NCBI GenBank assembly: GCA_023055505.1
Contig: JALIRH010000023.1
Location: 11,838,271-11,902,270, forward strand
Origin: Callipepla californica brunnescens
Lineage: Eukaryota; Chordata; Aves; Galliformes; Odontophoridae
Direction: 5' to 3'
DNA length: 64,000 nt
In this document: one piece after another, positions 36,258 to 48,738 of the stretch
Layout: each line of letters begins with the position of its first letter
Numbering within the stretch: position 1 is the first letter of the stretch
Translations under genes and position numbers: made by a program
Notes under the pieces: model-generated
What the model was told of the DNA's origin: nothing
The model's database searches: none
What the model saw: the letters and a program-made list of their open reading frames with translations, nothing else

Positions 36258-36404
36258 GTTGCTGCAGTTAGCAAATTAAGTGAAAATATTGTGCTAGGAA
36301 TAAGCTTTGAAACTACAGAGGGACATCATTTCATCAGATCAATCTTACCAGAGGGGCCAGTTGGATGAAGTGACAGGCTTTTCAGTGATGATGAGCTTCT
36401 GGAA
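36258..36404 (+). pseudogene. MPDZ: MPDZ-like exon: first half of PDZ4, with in-frame TGA
   Basis: The acceptor is TTCTTAG and the donor GTAAGA. It reads VAAVSKLSENIVLGISFETT, then EGHHFIRSILPEGPVG, then TGA at 36366-36368, then SDRLFSDDELLE. Human MPDZ reads VAHVSKFSENSGLGISLEAT, EGPVGHSGKLFSGDELLE. The stop therefore replaces the residue before the Ser-Gly turn, inside the PDZ fold. The exon is 147 bases long, phase 0 at both ends. Confidence 0.92.
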
Positions 36405-38187
36405 GTAAGAAAAAATCCTAATTTTTCTTGGTCTGCTTTTAGTAGGATTTTTGAGAAGTGATTTGCTTCTCACTGGTTACATATTTGGGAATGTAGCATA
36501 TCTAAACTTCATACAAATCATAACCAGAAATGTTTGAGCAGTCACTTTGTATGCACTTATCCATTTTTATGTGACTACATGTGCTTAGTTGCATATCTCA
36601 GTTCATAGCTGATTTTTCAAATAACATTGAAGTCTATGAAAGAAGAATATCTAGCAAAAGCATTTAGGTTTACTACAGATATCCCTTACAATGAAGAGTA
36701 AACACTTGTTTGTTTACTTTTCTGAATTATTTTCTTAGAATGAAGATGCAATTTTGATTTGCATGATTGGGAGAAGTCAGTGTAATCCATGTGTTTTCAT
36801 GCTTAATATATCTGTTTCCAGGAGAAAGTCAGCTAGTATTGTTTGTTTTCATATTTATTTAATCCATGTTTTACTCAGTGATCTTAAGTGGCAAAGTATG
36901 TGATGTTTGTAAGATGGCTTTCCATAATTTTTGAGCCCCTTCAGCTCAAAACATATCTTGGTGGCTTGTTTTGAACACCAAATTGAGTGGACACTGAGGG
37001 CTGAAGATCTCCATTTGAGCTTTTTGTAAAAATATATATAAATAATTTTAAAATAATCAGTTTATGGGTTTTTTTTCCTTTTTTTTTCATGTTTATTCAT
37101 TGTCTTCTACTAAATAGTGTACAATTCTTTATGTTATTCTGCGATTCTGTGTGATTCTGTGATTACTTGAGGTGAATGAGATCTGTTTGCTTGGAGAAAA
37201 CCACTTGCAGAGAAGTATTTAACGAAAAAAAAAAGAAAAAAAAATATTTTTCCTTGAAGAAAAACATGAAAGTTTTTAAAAAGACTAGAAATGCCTCTTT
37301 AATATTGCTGGTCTTGGAAGCAAATAAATTGGAAAAAGCAAATTGTATTCATTTGCTGTACTCTAGGCCAGCCAGGAGATGTACATACTGGTAGGCCATG
37401 TGCAAAAAAAGTTAGGGACACAGAGCTATCTACCCAGGTTACTAGGATTTTGTTCTACAAGTAGGCTTTTTTAGAATCTGATAATATTTCAGCTGGTTTT
37501 GGTCTTAACACAACTTCTGGGTGGTGTTGAGTTGAAATGAACGTGCACTTAGTGACTGGCAAGCTTCTATCACACAGAAGCTAACAACTCCAGGCAATCT
37601 GATGTGATAAGCATGTAGAAATGGCTTTCAGTGTAACAGAACAACAGCATTTATATGAAAAAAAGGCTCACCCAGACACAGTTAGTTTTGACTTCTGGAC
37701 AGCGCAAAACATTCAGCTGATTTAAGTTAAGCTTTGTTATCAAGTCACAGGAAGACTTATATACATGTGTGTATATATGTACATATGTTTGTGTTTATGT
37801 CTTTCCTTTTATTCCAAACTTTTTCACTCAGTGCTATGTTTAGGTCAAAGCCTATTTATAGGCATACAGATATTTGAGCACATATACTCACAAGACTTTC
37901 TGAAATTTTTTGTTTGACAGAAATTTCATTTCGTAAATACTTTTACCAGAGAGTCTCTTCATATATTAGGAGCACCAGTAATTTGTTTCAAAGGCATTGA
38001 TTCTGTGCTGAACTTAATCAGACTTGTTTTCTTACTCTGCTGAATGCTTGCGCTTCCTCATTGTTTTGAGAGAAGTTATCTTGTTCTTTCTCTGTGAGTA
38101 ATCTCTGCAAATTCTCGGACACCTAACGTACACTTTTTTTTTAACCGGCTCATATAAATCTTGACTTCTTTGGCTCTTCAAACACAG
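36405..38187. other. MPDZ-like intron where the second half of PDZ4 should lie
   Basis: No exon for the VNGITLLGENHQD-type second half of PDZ4 or the following linker is recognisable, although the phases on both sides demand one. The stretch includes a short CR1-like tail at 37125-37165 and A/T-rich low complexity. Confidence 0.6.
37125..37165 (+). mobile_element. Possible CR1 3' terminal tail
   Basis: Tandem GATTCTGTG-like units (TATTCTGCGATTCTGTGTGA, then TTCTGTGATT) resemble the 8-base terminal repeat of CR1 elements. The rest of the element is not recognisable. Confidence 0.4.
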
Positions 38188-38330
38188 AGGAAACAGCTTT
38201 GGAAACATCTGCAGCTCAGAATGTGGAAGAAGAGTAGAACTCTTCTTTCATGATGTGGGAAGAAGAAGTGCAGTACACTGAGATGGAGAAAGGAAGTACG
38301 GGCCTTGGATTTAGGATAACAGGCTTGCAG
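38188..38330 (+). pseudogene. MPDZ: MPDZ-like exon: linker and first part of PDZ5, with in-frame TAG
   Basis: The acceptor is AACACAG and the donor GTAACT. It reads EETALETSAAQNVEEE, TAG at 38235-38237, then NSSFMMWEEEVQYTEMEKGS, then TGLGFRITGLQ. Human MPDZ has AMWEAGIQHIELEKGSKGLG at this place, so frame and identity are clear. The TGLGF stretch is the PDZ carboxylate-binding loop. The right end is phase 0 and joins the next exon correctly; the left end (phase 1) does not fit the PDZ4 exon. Confidence 0.9.
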
Positions 38331-38539
38331 GTAACTTTTATACTTTTTTCTTTGAGTAGGAAACAAAATACTTTGTATTATTTGGGTCTCACTGTATGAT
38401 GTAAATAAGTATTTTAATGGTAAAAGTTAATGGAATCCAGTACAGTAGAGCTCAATTTGTCTCACTACTGACAAGCATCTTATTAACTACATTACTTCTC
38501 CTTTAATTGTGTTATGACTAATATTGGAGTTTGTCTGAC

Positions 38540-38935
38540 TAAGTTTGGGAAAAGAGTCTGCCAACAAGCTGACCAAATTTATAAGGAGAGCTTTAAATTG
38601 GAAAAACGATGGAGTTTTGAGTGACAGGGAGTTGCCTGGGGCTGTTGAGGAATTAGGAATCAGCAGGGTAATGTGTAAAGCACCTCAAGCAGCTCAGGAT
38701 GCATTCATCTAATAAGGAAAATCAGTCAGTAGTCCAGCTGAAGTGCCTCCACTCAAATGCACGTAGCATAGGTGAAAAGCAGGAGGAATTTGAAGCTGCT
38801 ATGCAGTTAGAAAGTTGTAATCTAATCATTATCACTGCCAATTGGTGGAGTGGATTGTGTGACAGGAGTGCTGCTGTCAGTGTTCTTGAGAATGATGCCT
38901 TTGTTGTGATGATGTACACGTCTTAGAATATTTGG
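38540..38935 (+). mobile_element. CR1 LINE fragment, 5' part of ORF2 (endonuclease start)
   Basis: The plus-strand frame at 38699 reads VVQLKCLHSNARSIGEKQEE, then FEAAMQLESCNLIIITANWW, the N-terminal signature of the CR1 ORF2 endonuclease. It is preceded by sequence like that just upstream of ORF2. It stops after about 75 codons and lacks reverse transcriptase and 3' end. Confidence 0.85.
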
Positions 38936-40853
38936 GCATCTTGCCATGAATTTGCCTGTAATATCCAATAAACGACTTAAACGATTAAAGCAGGATTTAC
39001 TGAAATACAGGACTGTAATTTTGAAATCCCTTGCTTAGCTGCTGTCTATCTGGGATAGACAGCTTCAACATTCCCAGTCATCTCAGGCTGTGATTCTTGT
39101 TGTGAAACTGTATCAGGAAAGCTGTGAGTCTGTCTCCTGTTTGCACTTACTCAGGTTTCCTGAGTGGTTATTTAAAGCATTATGCTTATTAAAAATTGGT
39201 AGAAGTACCTTAAGTTGCTGTGCATATTTTGCATGTGTGAGTTTCATTGTGTCATACAGGACTACGTGGCTTTCCGAAACATACTTCTTTTTTTTTTCTG
39301 TCATAGTTATGATTTATCCTGTGTTCTCTCTTGTGAGGTGAGATTAAAACATTTCAGTTAGTCAGTGAAGGTTCTGTTTCTAAGTGTCAGCAATAAACTA
39401 AATTTGCAGTTCTGCTTACATTTCACTTTATGCATCACATTTTTAATAAACTTTCAGTGAATACTGACTTTAGTCAGGGCTATGCTTATACTGAAGTTTT
39501 TTTTGTGTTTTATACAATGGAGGGCCTGTGGGAAAGCTTACCTCATTCTCTACCTCAGGAAAAGCTTAAGGGATGTAAGAATCATGTACAATGGAAATTT
39601 TTTAATTTGTCTTTTCAGGAAATATGACATGCAGTGTCATTTCAAATAGCATTGTATATGCTCTTTAAAGAATATTCAGTGTTCACGTCCAAACACCGTA
39701 TCTAGCAGCACTACCTACATATCAACCTATAGAGTACTTCATTACCCTGTGATATTTTCTTTACTGCATTAATTGCCCCAAATTATCAAGGGTGGTCTTA
39801 GCTTCCTTCCCTCCTCCAGACCACCCCCACCTCCACTCTTCATTCTTCTCACTCACCTTTGCTTTCAGCATTTTCTAAATCCTGCAGTTTTGGATGCTGC
39901 TTTTATGGTGTGCAAACTTCCAGATTTACATTTTTGAATGGAAAGGTATTGCAGTGGCTTGCACCGTTCGTGAGTGTTTGCTTTTCTCATCCCTTTGCTA
40001 TCAGTAAAGCTTTACAATATTACATTTCTCATAAGTTTCTGTGTCTGCAAGTGAATTCTCTTGTGAACTGTTAATTGCAGGTGAATTCTTTTGGAAGTAT
40101 TTGGAAGTGTTAACAGCAACTGGTGTTCCTTGTCAGTGTAATTCTGTAAGAATTACACACATTTCTACACCCGTTTTAATTGTTTTAACAGAATCATACT
40201 TTCTCATTCTTTTAGTTTGATGTTACCAAAACATCAGTGCACTGGAGGATGGGAGTGTAAATGGAGCTTGTTGTATTTATTTATTTATTTATTTAGCTGT
40301 GGTTTTGTTTTTCAGAAAGAGAACTTCACTTTGTTTTAGGCATACACAAGAACTTCACTCTTTAAAAGTGCTTTCTCAGCTGAGTGAGATCTGGTGCAAT
40401 GAAGTACCGAGGTGGTTCTTGTGATAAGCCCTTTGTTCCACTAGAGAGCATATGTGAACAATTCCCCATTCTGCACTTTATTGCTATATTCACAAGCAAC
40501 TGAGTATAAGAGAGCATGAAAACTGTGCAATATCATTGAAGTAGGAATTATTTGCATTTTTAGCTTTAATGAAATTAATTCATTAATTAAATAGCAGTGC
40601 AGGCTGATCTGTGATGGAGATTTATGCTGAAACACCACCTAGAAAAGAGTGATGGTTTTCATAATTAAGAATGGAAAATAGAAAGAAATGTAAATGTATG
40701 GGGAGCATGGACAGGGCTCTGTAGTGCTGCAGAGGGTTCGTCTGGAGCAGTGCTGTGTAGGGGGCCATTAAGAGTGCATGCACAAGAATTATCTTGCAAA
40801 GGGAAAAAGGATTTAATAAAACAAAGTGTCTTTCTTCCTTTTTACTTAATTAG
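38936..40853. other. MPDZ-like intron
   Basis: Between the two PDZ5 exons. It contains a short TTTA repeat (40274-40296). No gene is recognised. Confidence 0.65.
40274..40296 (+). repeat. TTTA tetranucleotide repeat
   Basis: Five to six TTTA units in tandem. Confidence 0.85.
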
Positions 40854-41063
40854 GATCCTTGTGACCCATCAAAAATTTTAGTTGTGATTAGCTCCTTGGC
40901 TCCTGGTGGTGTGGCTGAGCAAGATGCCATACTTTCTCCTGGAGATCGGCTTATGTTTGTCAATGATATTAACTTGGAAAACAGCAGCCTGCATGATGCA
41001 GTAGAAACACTGAAGGGAGCCCCAGCAGGAAGAGTTAAAATAGAAGTTGTCAAACTTTTTCCT
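40854..41063 (+). pseudogene. MPDZ: MPDZ-like exon: main part of PDZ5
   Basis: The acceptor is TTAATTAG and the donor GTAAGA. It reads DPCDPSKILVVISSLAPGGV, AEQDAILSPGDRLMFVNDIN, LENSSLHDAVETLKGAPAGR. Human MPDZ reads VPGGIAEKDGRLLPGDRLMF, then VNDVNLENSSLEEAVEALKG. It is a complete open 70-codon exon, phase 0 at both ends. It is the best conserved exon of this copy. Confidence 0.93.
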
Positions 41064-42378
41064 GTAAGAATTTGGGAAGTTTATGGGTACTTCTATTGCC
41101 CTTTAAGCTGGTACATAATGATCCCGATTTCTGTATACACTCTGTGTGCTTTGGGATACAGCTAGGTGTCACAAAAAATCCAGATTCCTATTTCTTCCTG
41201 ATTTTAGGACTGGCCTCTGTAGTTTATGACTGGCATGATGAAGCAGGACCTAGTACGTGGGCCTCCTAGCTGAGAAGACAGTGAATCATCTTATGATCAG
41301 AGCAGGCTTTTGGGGCTGCTGGTTGCTAGACATAATTTTATGTTTGTTACTAGATTTTCTGAATGTGCGATGGTCACTTTATGTTGTTTTCTGGAATTTG
41401 GCTTCTGTTCTTCTTCACCAGTTTTGGTCTGCTACAGCTATAGTCTTTGTATACAGGCTGCACCTTTTTTTTAAAGAAAGATGAATACTCTTCAGTTTGG
41501 TACAGGTAAAAATAATTCTAATTTTGGAAAGTAGACTCTAGCAATTTGAAGAATGAGGTTGAATAACTGCCTTTAGCCATTATGAGGCATAAATACCTAA
41601 TGAGTTTTAAGAGGAGATGATTAACGTTAAGATTTGTACTATATGTTGTCTTTTTCATTGATAAAAAGGATTATATACAGGAGACCTAGATTTCCTAAGG
41701 CAACATTTCAGTAAGGATGCTGTTTCCGACCTCTTCTGGGACAAAGGAAATTATGATCAAAATACTGTATATGAAGCACCATAAATTGAGTTGTTTATGA
41801 CCCAGTTTTATTCTAGTATTTGAGAATTTGTGAATCTTGAGAAGAATCATATTGCATTTAAGGAAAAATGTGTTTCCAGAATGAAAAAGAGTACCCATTG
41901 GTATGTGTGGAACTCTTTTTAAAATATTCTTCATATATAAGACAGGAAAAACATCTGTGTTAACTTTCTTGTGCAACATAAAAGAAATATATGTTTTGTA
42001 AATATATATTCAAACAAAACAAACAAAAAAAAGTTCCAAACAAATACAAATTTTGATGCCAGCACACAGCAGAGTTTTCCTAACACTTTGTATTTCTCTT
42101 AGGAGAAATCTGTTGTATTTCAGCTCTGCAATTCATTCCAGTTAAGACTCCAGCTTTATCTCAGGTATTGTAAGCTCTGAAGATGGACTGATTTCAGTTA
42201 TTGCTAGAAGCAGAAATATTTCCTAATGTGATGTGCAAATGAAAATTCACTGTAAAAGCATAGAGAGAACTAAAAAGAGCAAACTGTGAGTCAGTAGGTA
42301 GTGACTGAGGTGCATGTGTTTGGGACTTACATGGTATGAAGGTTACTGATACCCTGGCTGATTTAATTTCTTTGTTAG

Positions 42379-42537
42379 GTGGACAGTGACAGAGCTGATC
42401 TATCTATTGAATCCATCTTGGAATCTCAGTTTTCTGTGGAGAATTTACCATTCCCTGCTTCAGCCTCACTTGCATCTGACAGCATCTGCAGTGAGGATTT
42501 TAACTTTGGCTTCCCTTTTTCAACATCAACTCCCAAG
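42379..42537 (+). pseudogene. MPDZ: MPDZ-like exon: linker after PDZ5 (first)
   Basis: The acceptor is TTTGTTAG and the donor GTAAAA. The 53 open codons are serine-rich: VDSDRADLSIESILESQFSV, then DSICSEDFNFGFPFSTSTPK. The human counterpart has DADLVDESTFESPYSPEND and GDGLNYGSSLPSSPPK. It is phase 0 at both ends. Confidence 0.85.
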
Positions 42538-44459
42538 GTAAAAAGGAGAATGGTTTTATCTTGCTTATGAGTGTGGAATGGCCCAGTGTCCCTGCTGTGT
42601 ACCAAAGTATTACTAAACATAAAAGCTTTGCGTTTTCCCAGTCCCATCTGCAGTAAAATTTTTTATAAGTATAAAGTGTACTTTTTTTTCCAAGTGTTCA
42701 TGCCTTTTGATGTTATCTGTGTGGGAGAGTGACACCTGGAAGGTTGAAAAGTTGGGCTGTGCTTTGTCTAACCAGAGAAAGTACTGTGAGGTATTTGTAA
42801 AGTTAAAGCTGCAGTGATCAGTCTTCTGCAGAAACAGAACCAGTATTTCTTCAGAGGGTACTAAAGAGTGATAATATGAAACACTTGCATAACTCTATAG
42901 TATTTTAGATATGAAAAGATGAAATCTTTGTCCTGAGCTTTGCTTTTTCACTTCCTACTAATTGTGCATTTACTAATTAACTTACAATGTTCTTGAATGA
43001 ATTGTTTGTAATTGTACTGTATTTAAATTTTTAGTATATCAAATCTCTAATTGCTAATCATTTCTATTTAAGCTTAATAAATGCAGTTAAGTTTCTTAAG
43101 ACTATTACTACCTTTATTCCTGCAGGTAACATACCCATGTGATTGTTTGTATTAGGATTGGCTTTATTCTTTCAGTAGATTTTCATTCTCCTTTCTCTTT
43201 TCAATCTGTAGATTTATTTCTGTAATGCAGGGTCTTCTGAGTCATTTCTCCTAGAAGTGATTATCTTTGAAAGCAACACTGTAGGAATTTCTTCTAGGTT
43301 TTGCACTCAGTGGTCTTGAATAGAGTAGCTTCTGCTTTTACCTTCGTGCCTCAGCTACAGTATCTTCCTTTATCCCTTATCACTGAACACGTTCAACCCC
43401 CGAGGCAATCTCACTGAAAAGCTTAATTCACCTTCTAGTGGCTTCTCCCAGTCTACAGAAGAGCACATCTTTGCTGTGCCAGTGAGGCAGATTGCATTGT
43501 TAACCCTGAAATTGATACTTACATAGATTATGCATTTTTCATGTTGTGAAGCATTTTATGAGATAGGCACAGGGTTTATGTAATACAGCATGCTGAGACT
43601 TAGTATACTAAGTCTGAATTAATTTTTGATATTGACTTAAAGAAGGCTTTGGTTTCCATTTCTTTCTTCCTTTCTTTCTTTTCTCTTTTTTTAGTTTCAT
43701 TTTTATTTTTAAAGATTATAGTCCTGACTTTCCTCTGTTCTTCTCTCAGCACAAGTATGAAGAGCATGTTAAGTTCTCTGCAAGTAACTTCTAATCCTGT
43801 GCAGTTATGAAGTACTTCAGAAAGTAAACACAGCAAAGTAAACACAGCAAGGAAATCTGTAAAAAAAGATTTTGGAAGCAGTAAAATACAGTAAAAAAAA
43901 TTGTTAAAAAAAAAAGTACCATTAGATGCTACAAGGAATAGTGAGATATTTCAGCAATTTCTGACTACAGAGACAGATTATGGAAAATCAAATTGCATGA
44001 TTTTTCTGTAACTTCTTTGAAGTTACTTTTAACTGGCAGTTGATTTGAGAATGAAAACCTTGGTCTTGCAATTTTTTTCCACCTGACAGAGACAGTTATA
44101 TGCTCTAACTTTAGTTTATTATTGCCAATTATTGAATTACCTCTCACTTGAGAATGTGTGAATGAATACTGCTTTGTTAACTTAGTGAAGATTTACTGAC
44201 TGATACAACATTAGAACTTAGCCTTCAGAAGTAACTTTGTAATCACTAATTTGTGATATTATAAAATTGAATAACTTGTCTCAGAAGTCAGAAAAATTCT
44301 GTAGTAAAATGCCTTTAGGAATCTACTGAAAATACGTTAAAACAAACATGTTTAAACTCTGTGAGATCAGATTCTGTGAGATCAGTTTCTGTTAAACATT
44401 TCAGCATGAAATTTACATTTTAGTATACTTGATTGTTTATTGTCTCCTGTTTTCAACAG
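42538..44459. other. MPDZ-like intron
   Basis: No recognised gene or element. There is a T/C-rich tract at 43655-43700, a doubled GTAAACACAGCAA unit at about 43825-43850 and a doubled TCTGTGAGATCAG unit at about 44358-44387. Confidence 0.65.
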
Positions 44460-44627
44460 ATTGGTGGAGAGAACTATTCAGATTTTACAGATGATCAGTT
44501 TTCTACCGTGAGTTCATACAACGTGGATCTGAATAAGAGAATTAGAGAACAAGATACTGTAATGGACAGAGGCCTGGAAACTGAAACTGCAGAATTTCAG
44601 TCTGAGGATATTTTGGATATCAAACAT
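44460..44627 (+). pseudogene. MPDZ: MPDZ-like exon: linker after PDZ5 (second)
   Basis: The acceptor is TCAACAG and the donor GTAAAT. The 56 open codons are acidic (GGENYSDFTDDQFSTVSSYN, then LETETAEFQSEDILDIKH). The linker is poorly conserved in the family. It is assigned by position, open frame, splice sites and phase 0 at both ends. Confidence 0.65.
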
Positions 44628-45606
44628 GTAAATGTTCACTTATACAAGTGAAAACATAACAGTTTGGACCGAATCTCAGACAACAGCAGAATTTGCACAA
44701 AATACTAACACACAGATTGATACCACTGGAAAACTATTCTTTTTTTTTAACCCCCCAAAAAATAGGGGAAGTTATTATTAAACCATTGAATCTCCTTCTG
44801 AAATTCGTACTTATCAGCTAGAACTTGTGGCTCTTTGGCTGTAAATATGAAGAGTAAAATGTGGAAGCTCACATCCAAAACTTAGGAATTTAGTAGACCT
44901 GGCCAAAAACAGGAGATAATTTAGGGCTTCACAAAGTTATCTCCCAGAGTCTGGAGATAATACTTGTATTTAAGTCTGCTCGTACCTCGCATCTCTAGTC
45001 AGTGCTGGAGCATAGTATACTTGTTGGGCAGAGTGGGGATCCAGAGCAATGCTTTTCTATTAACTTCCTCAGAGAAGTGGGCATATAGGGGAGGTTCAGA
45101 GCTGAAAAGAAGGTGTGGGAAACCTGTGGGAAATGATTTGAAAGTCTTACATCCAGGTGCTCGTGCAGACTTGTGCAGTACATCTCACACAGGAAGACCA
45201 TTCAAATAATGTTTCCTTATAAGGCAGTCACTATGACCTGCTTTGATTCCTTGACTTCAGTGTCTTAAAAAAAGTTACAGTTTTGTATTTACTTGTTACT
45301 TCAGCAGATTGTGAGGCATCTCAGGTGTATGAGTCAGCAAGCCACTGAATTCATCCCACTAATGTAATTTAAGACAGTATATAGTGTCTGTAAATTAACA
45401 ATACTTTGCAATAGATTTTATTCAATACATAGTTAAAACAAATACACCAGTTTAATCTTTAATGCACTGACTTTCCTGGTGACCATGTAGGGAATCTGTA
45501 TTAACTACACTCACAGCTTTGGTAAAAGGTAAGATGAGCTGAAGTCTGTGTCCATGCATATTTTTATATCTGTATTCTGAACTGATGTTATTTTCCTCCA
45601 TGTTAG
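44628..45606. other. MPDZ-like intron
   Basis: No recognised feature. Overlapping open frames on both strands at 44964-45209 look like chance. Confidence 0.65.
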
Positions 45607-45724
45607 GATAAAGCAGTCTTAATGGAATCTAACTGCTTATTGACTATGGACAAAAGTTTCAGATCCTCAGATACACTGGAAGGTACCTTTGAGGAGACCT
45701 CTACAATTGCAGAAATCAGTCTAG
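45607..45724 (+). pseudogene. MPDZ: MPDZ-like exon: linker and start of PDZ6
   Basis: The acceptor is ATGTTAG and the donor GTAAAG. It reads DKAVLMESNCLLTMDKSFRS, then TFEETSTIAEISLG. The end corresponds to human SFERTINIAKGNSSLG, the beginning of PDZ6. It runs from phase 0 to phase 1 and joins exactly to the next exon, giving ISLGMRVSPDEGAKGM. Confidence 0.8.
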
Positions 45725-48539
45725 GTAAAGTGACTTTTTTTTTTTTTTAACCTGTTCAGAAACATGTCTTTCTGCTTTTCTCTTATATTTTTCATTCTAG
45801 TAGTAAAGACTAAACATTTTCATTTTAAATGGGAAGGCATAACACAGTATTTGTCTGCTGCTTTTGCTCTATTTGCGTGTAACAGCAGTGAATCTGCTTG
45901 CTGTCATCTTTAAGAGAAAACAAAGCGGCTGTCCTCACTGGTAATTTTTTTTTCCTGTGAAGGAATTTAGTTGATCCTAAATATTAACAGTACAGTTTTA
46001 ATACATTGTTTATCATGTCTGTATATAATATAGTGGAAAGACATGGAAAAACAACAAAATGGGGCCTGTAAATGCTGTATTTTGAGATGAAAAATCTTTG
46101 GTCACAGAGCTTTATATTCAAATGTATGTAAACATGAAATCATCTTGTTTTCTGAGAATGGTCAAAAAGATCTAAACAAGCTTTTCAGTTTCTTTCTACT
46201 GATTTTCACTTCATCTTGAGTTTCAGTATTTCTAAAAAATCAGATAATGTATCCATTTATCTATAGTATTTTTAATTAAAAATATAGATTTATAGAGAAT
46301 TTTTAATTTTTAAAGATCTGCAATCTGCAACTCCCTGAACATACTGATTGAAGGTGCATTGTAGCATTAACAGGCACAGCAGGCTGAAGCAGTTTTTGCT
46401 GTCCTCTTAAGGTTCTCATCATGGCTGTCATGGCAGGGAGGCTTGGGTGAGCACAAGTACAGGAATCTCACAGCTGGTCCATGGAAGGTTTAGGGCAAAA
46501 GACAATGTTGTTCCTCTCCTGGCATGGGCCTATGTGTTCATTTGTTTTGATTAAGAGCACAAGTGCTTTTTCTTCTTGAGGACTTTCTGGCATTGTCAGA
46601 GTGGAACTTAGTGTTAATTTTTGCATGGCTTCAAGTATAATTAGAGATGTACTGTCTGCAGAAAGCACCCTGACAGAAGCCCTTAAGCCCTTTTTGATAA
46701 AATGCTATAGTTCAGAACTTCCTCACTGTGCTGAGGTGGATGGTATCTCAAGATTCATGATACTACAATATTGTGAGCACTTTTTTATAGAACGTCACGG
46801 TTGACATTCCCTCTCAAATCACAAATATAAAACTCAAGGCACTGGAAACATCACGTTATTTCACTGGCTTAATAAAGCCCCAAAGTGCAGTTTTTCCAAG
46901 AGATAAAATGTGATTTCTACATACCAAAATAGAGATATATGTATATTATTTTGTCTAAGAAGCTTAGGGAGTAGTTCCTTGCTAGCAGCGCCACCTTCTT
47001 ATAGCTTGGATAACAGTGTTGATCACAATTGCAAGTGAACACGAGGAACCATCACTAATAAGAGATTTTGTATTTCTGGAAGTCCAAAAAACACAAGTGA
47101 AAATCTTATTTATTTTTGTTCTTTAAATGCTAGCAGTATTTTTAATGCTTTTTTTTTTCTCCTTTGAGACAGTTGTATAGGCAGGTGTTCACATGGTTTG
47201 TTGAATCTGGTAGGTTACAGTTGCTTTCTAAACTTTTTAGTCAGTTACTGTTCTGCTGTTCTGTAGTCTGTGTCCGAAGGTCTATGTTCCTGGAGTAAAG
47301 TATTCAGATAGCCACATTTATATATAAATGATTAGAATTTTCTCATATCAAAGTCTTTGGGGGCTTTGATCTGGTTAACTGTTGCTTTGGAGATCATCTT
47401 CCTTCCACTCAGTCTGGACAAGATGATAAGGAATTGCAAAGATAGAACTCCACTCCCATTACTTGCTAGCTTGAGGTTTACATCAAAAATCAGGAGAGCC
47501 CAAGAGGAGTGCTCACTGCTTCTTCCTTCAGAAAATTCTGCTCTAAAAGGTGCTCTTACTTCAGCTTCTTTTTCTTGTAAGGAAAAGCTTTCACATTCAT
47601 CAGTGTGCAAGAAGGAATGAAAACAAGCTTGATAGTATTAAGACAATGTAAGTTCACAGTGGTATCAAGGAGGATAAGTCTGTTTTGGGTCTTCAGGTAC
47701 CTTTGCCTTAGCAAAGAACAATTTTTCCTGGAAGTGTCGTAATGAATACCAGCTGCCCTGAACGTAAACATTGAGAACTCATGCATGTAAGAACAGTCAC
47801 AAAGACTTGTGAAACCAAGAGCCGAAAGCAAGTCACCCTTGTCTCCCTGTGATATAGGAAAGGGAAAATTGTTTCTGTCTCATTTCCCATTAGTGAAAGG
47901 AGTGCAGAGTTAAATGATACATATAAATCAAGAGACATAGAATCCTGCTGCACCACAGGTAGGGTTGTCATGTAAATTAAATAAAGGACTCTGTGTATTA
48001 GTAGTACACAGGCTATTGCAGAAGTCATGCTCTTTTGGGCCTAAGCAATTGGCTGCCCTAATTTTTGCAGAAAATTAAGAAATGTGCAGTATTGTTCCGT
48101 GCTCATAGTTTATCATTTAATCTTTAATTCTTTATTTTATTTTTTTCTGAAAAGAACCATCACAAAAGTGAGATGTGGCAAATGAACTTGAAGAACCATC
48201 CAGAGGAATTATAAAGTTAACTGTTTTAGGAGTGATTTTATTATTTTTATGAGATCGGTTTGATTTCTACTGTCTTTTACTTTTTATATTCAGCCTGACA
48301 TATGAAATAATGTAAGGTGAAGTGAAGACACTGTGATTATGATTTGTAACTCCTGTCTCCTGTTGGAAAGAAGGAAATACAAGTAGAATAAGGACAATGT
48401 TAGGCTTGTTGACACTGGCAGGTCATGTGGCTGTCTTTTGCCTTCCCGGTCTGATATTACTTTACTTTCTCTTGTCACCCAGAGCTAGGGCTCGAAGAAG
48501 ATATTAACTCTTACCTGCTTCATGACTTTCTCACTCTAG
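45725..48539. other. MPDZ-like intron
   Basis: AT-rich. Open frames at 46468-46668, 47332-47620 and 47708-48028 show no recognisable domain. No repeat family is recognised. Confidence 0.65.
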
Positions 48540-48738
48540 GGATGAGAGTAAGTCCTGATGAAGGTGCCAAAGGAATGGAAGTTTGTACTGTCATCCATGG
48601 AGGGTCAATAAGTTCTGATGGATGTTTTAGTGTGGGAGACTGCATCCAGCCTGTTAATGAAGAATCAACCACTAACTTAATCAGTGCACAATCCTGGGCC
48701 ATGCTAACGACACGTTCACCCACTGGACCAGAAATGAA
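48540..48738 (+). pseudogene. MPDZ: MPDZ-like exon: PDZ6
   Basis: The acceptor is CACTCTAG and the donor GTAGGT. It reads MRVSPDEGAKGMEVCTVIHG, then GSISSDGCFSVGDCIQPVNE, then ESTTNLISAQSWAMLTTRSP. Human MPDZ has IIHGGAISRDGRIAIGDCIL and SINEESTISVTNAQARAMLR. The exon is open but eroded: hydrophobic core positions are changed (GDCIQP for GDCILS, GCF for GRI). Confidence 0.9.

Noticed and set aside
42102..42164. Small exon-like stretch between CTCTTAG and GTATTG
   Set aside because: Its length (about 62 bases) does not keep the phase 0 needed by both neighbours, and it has no similarity to the MPDZ linker.
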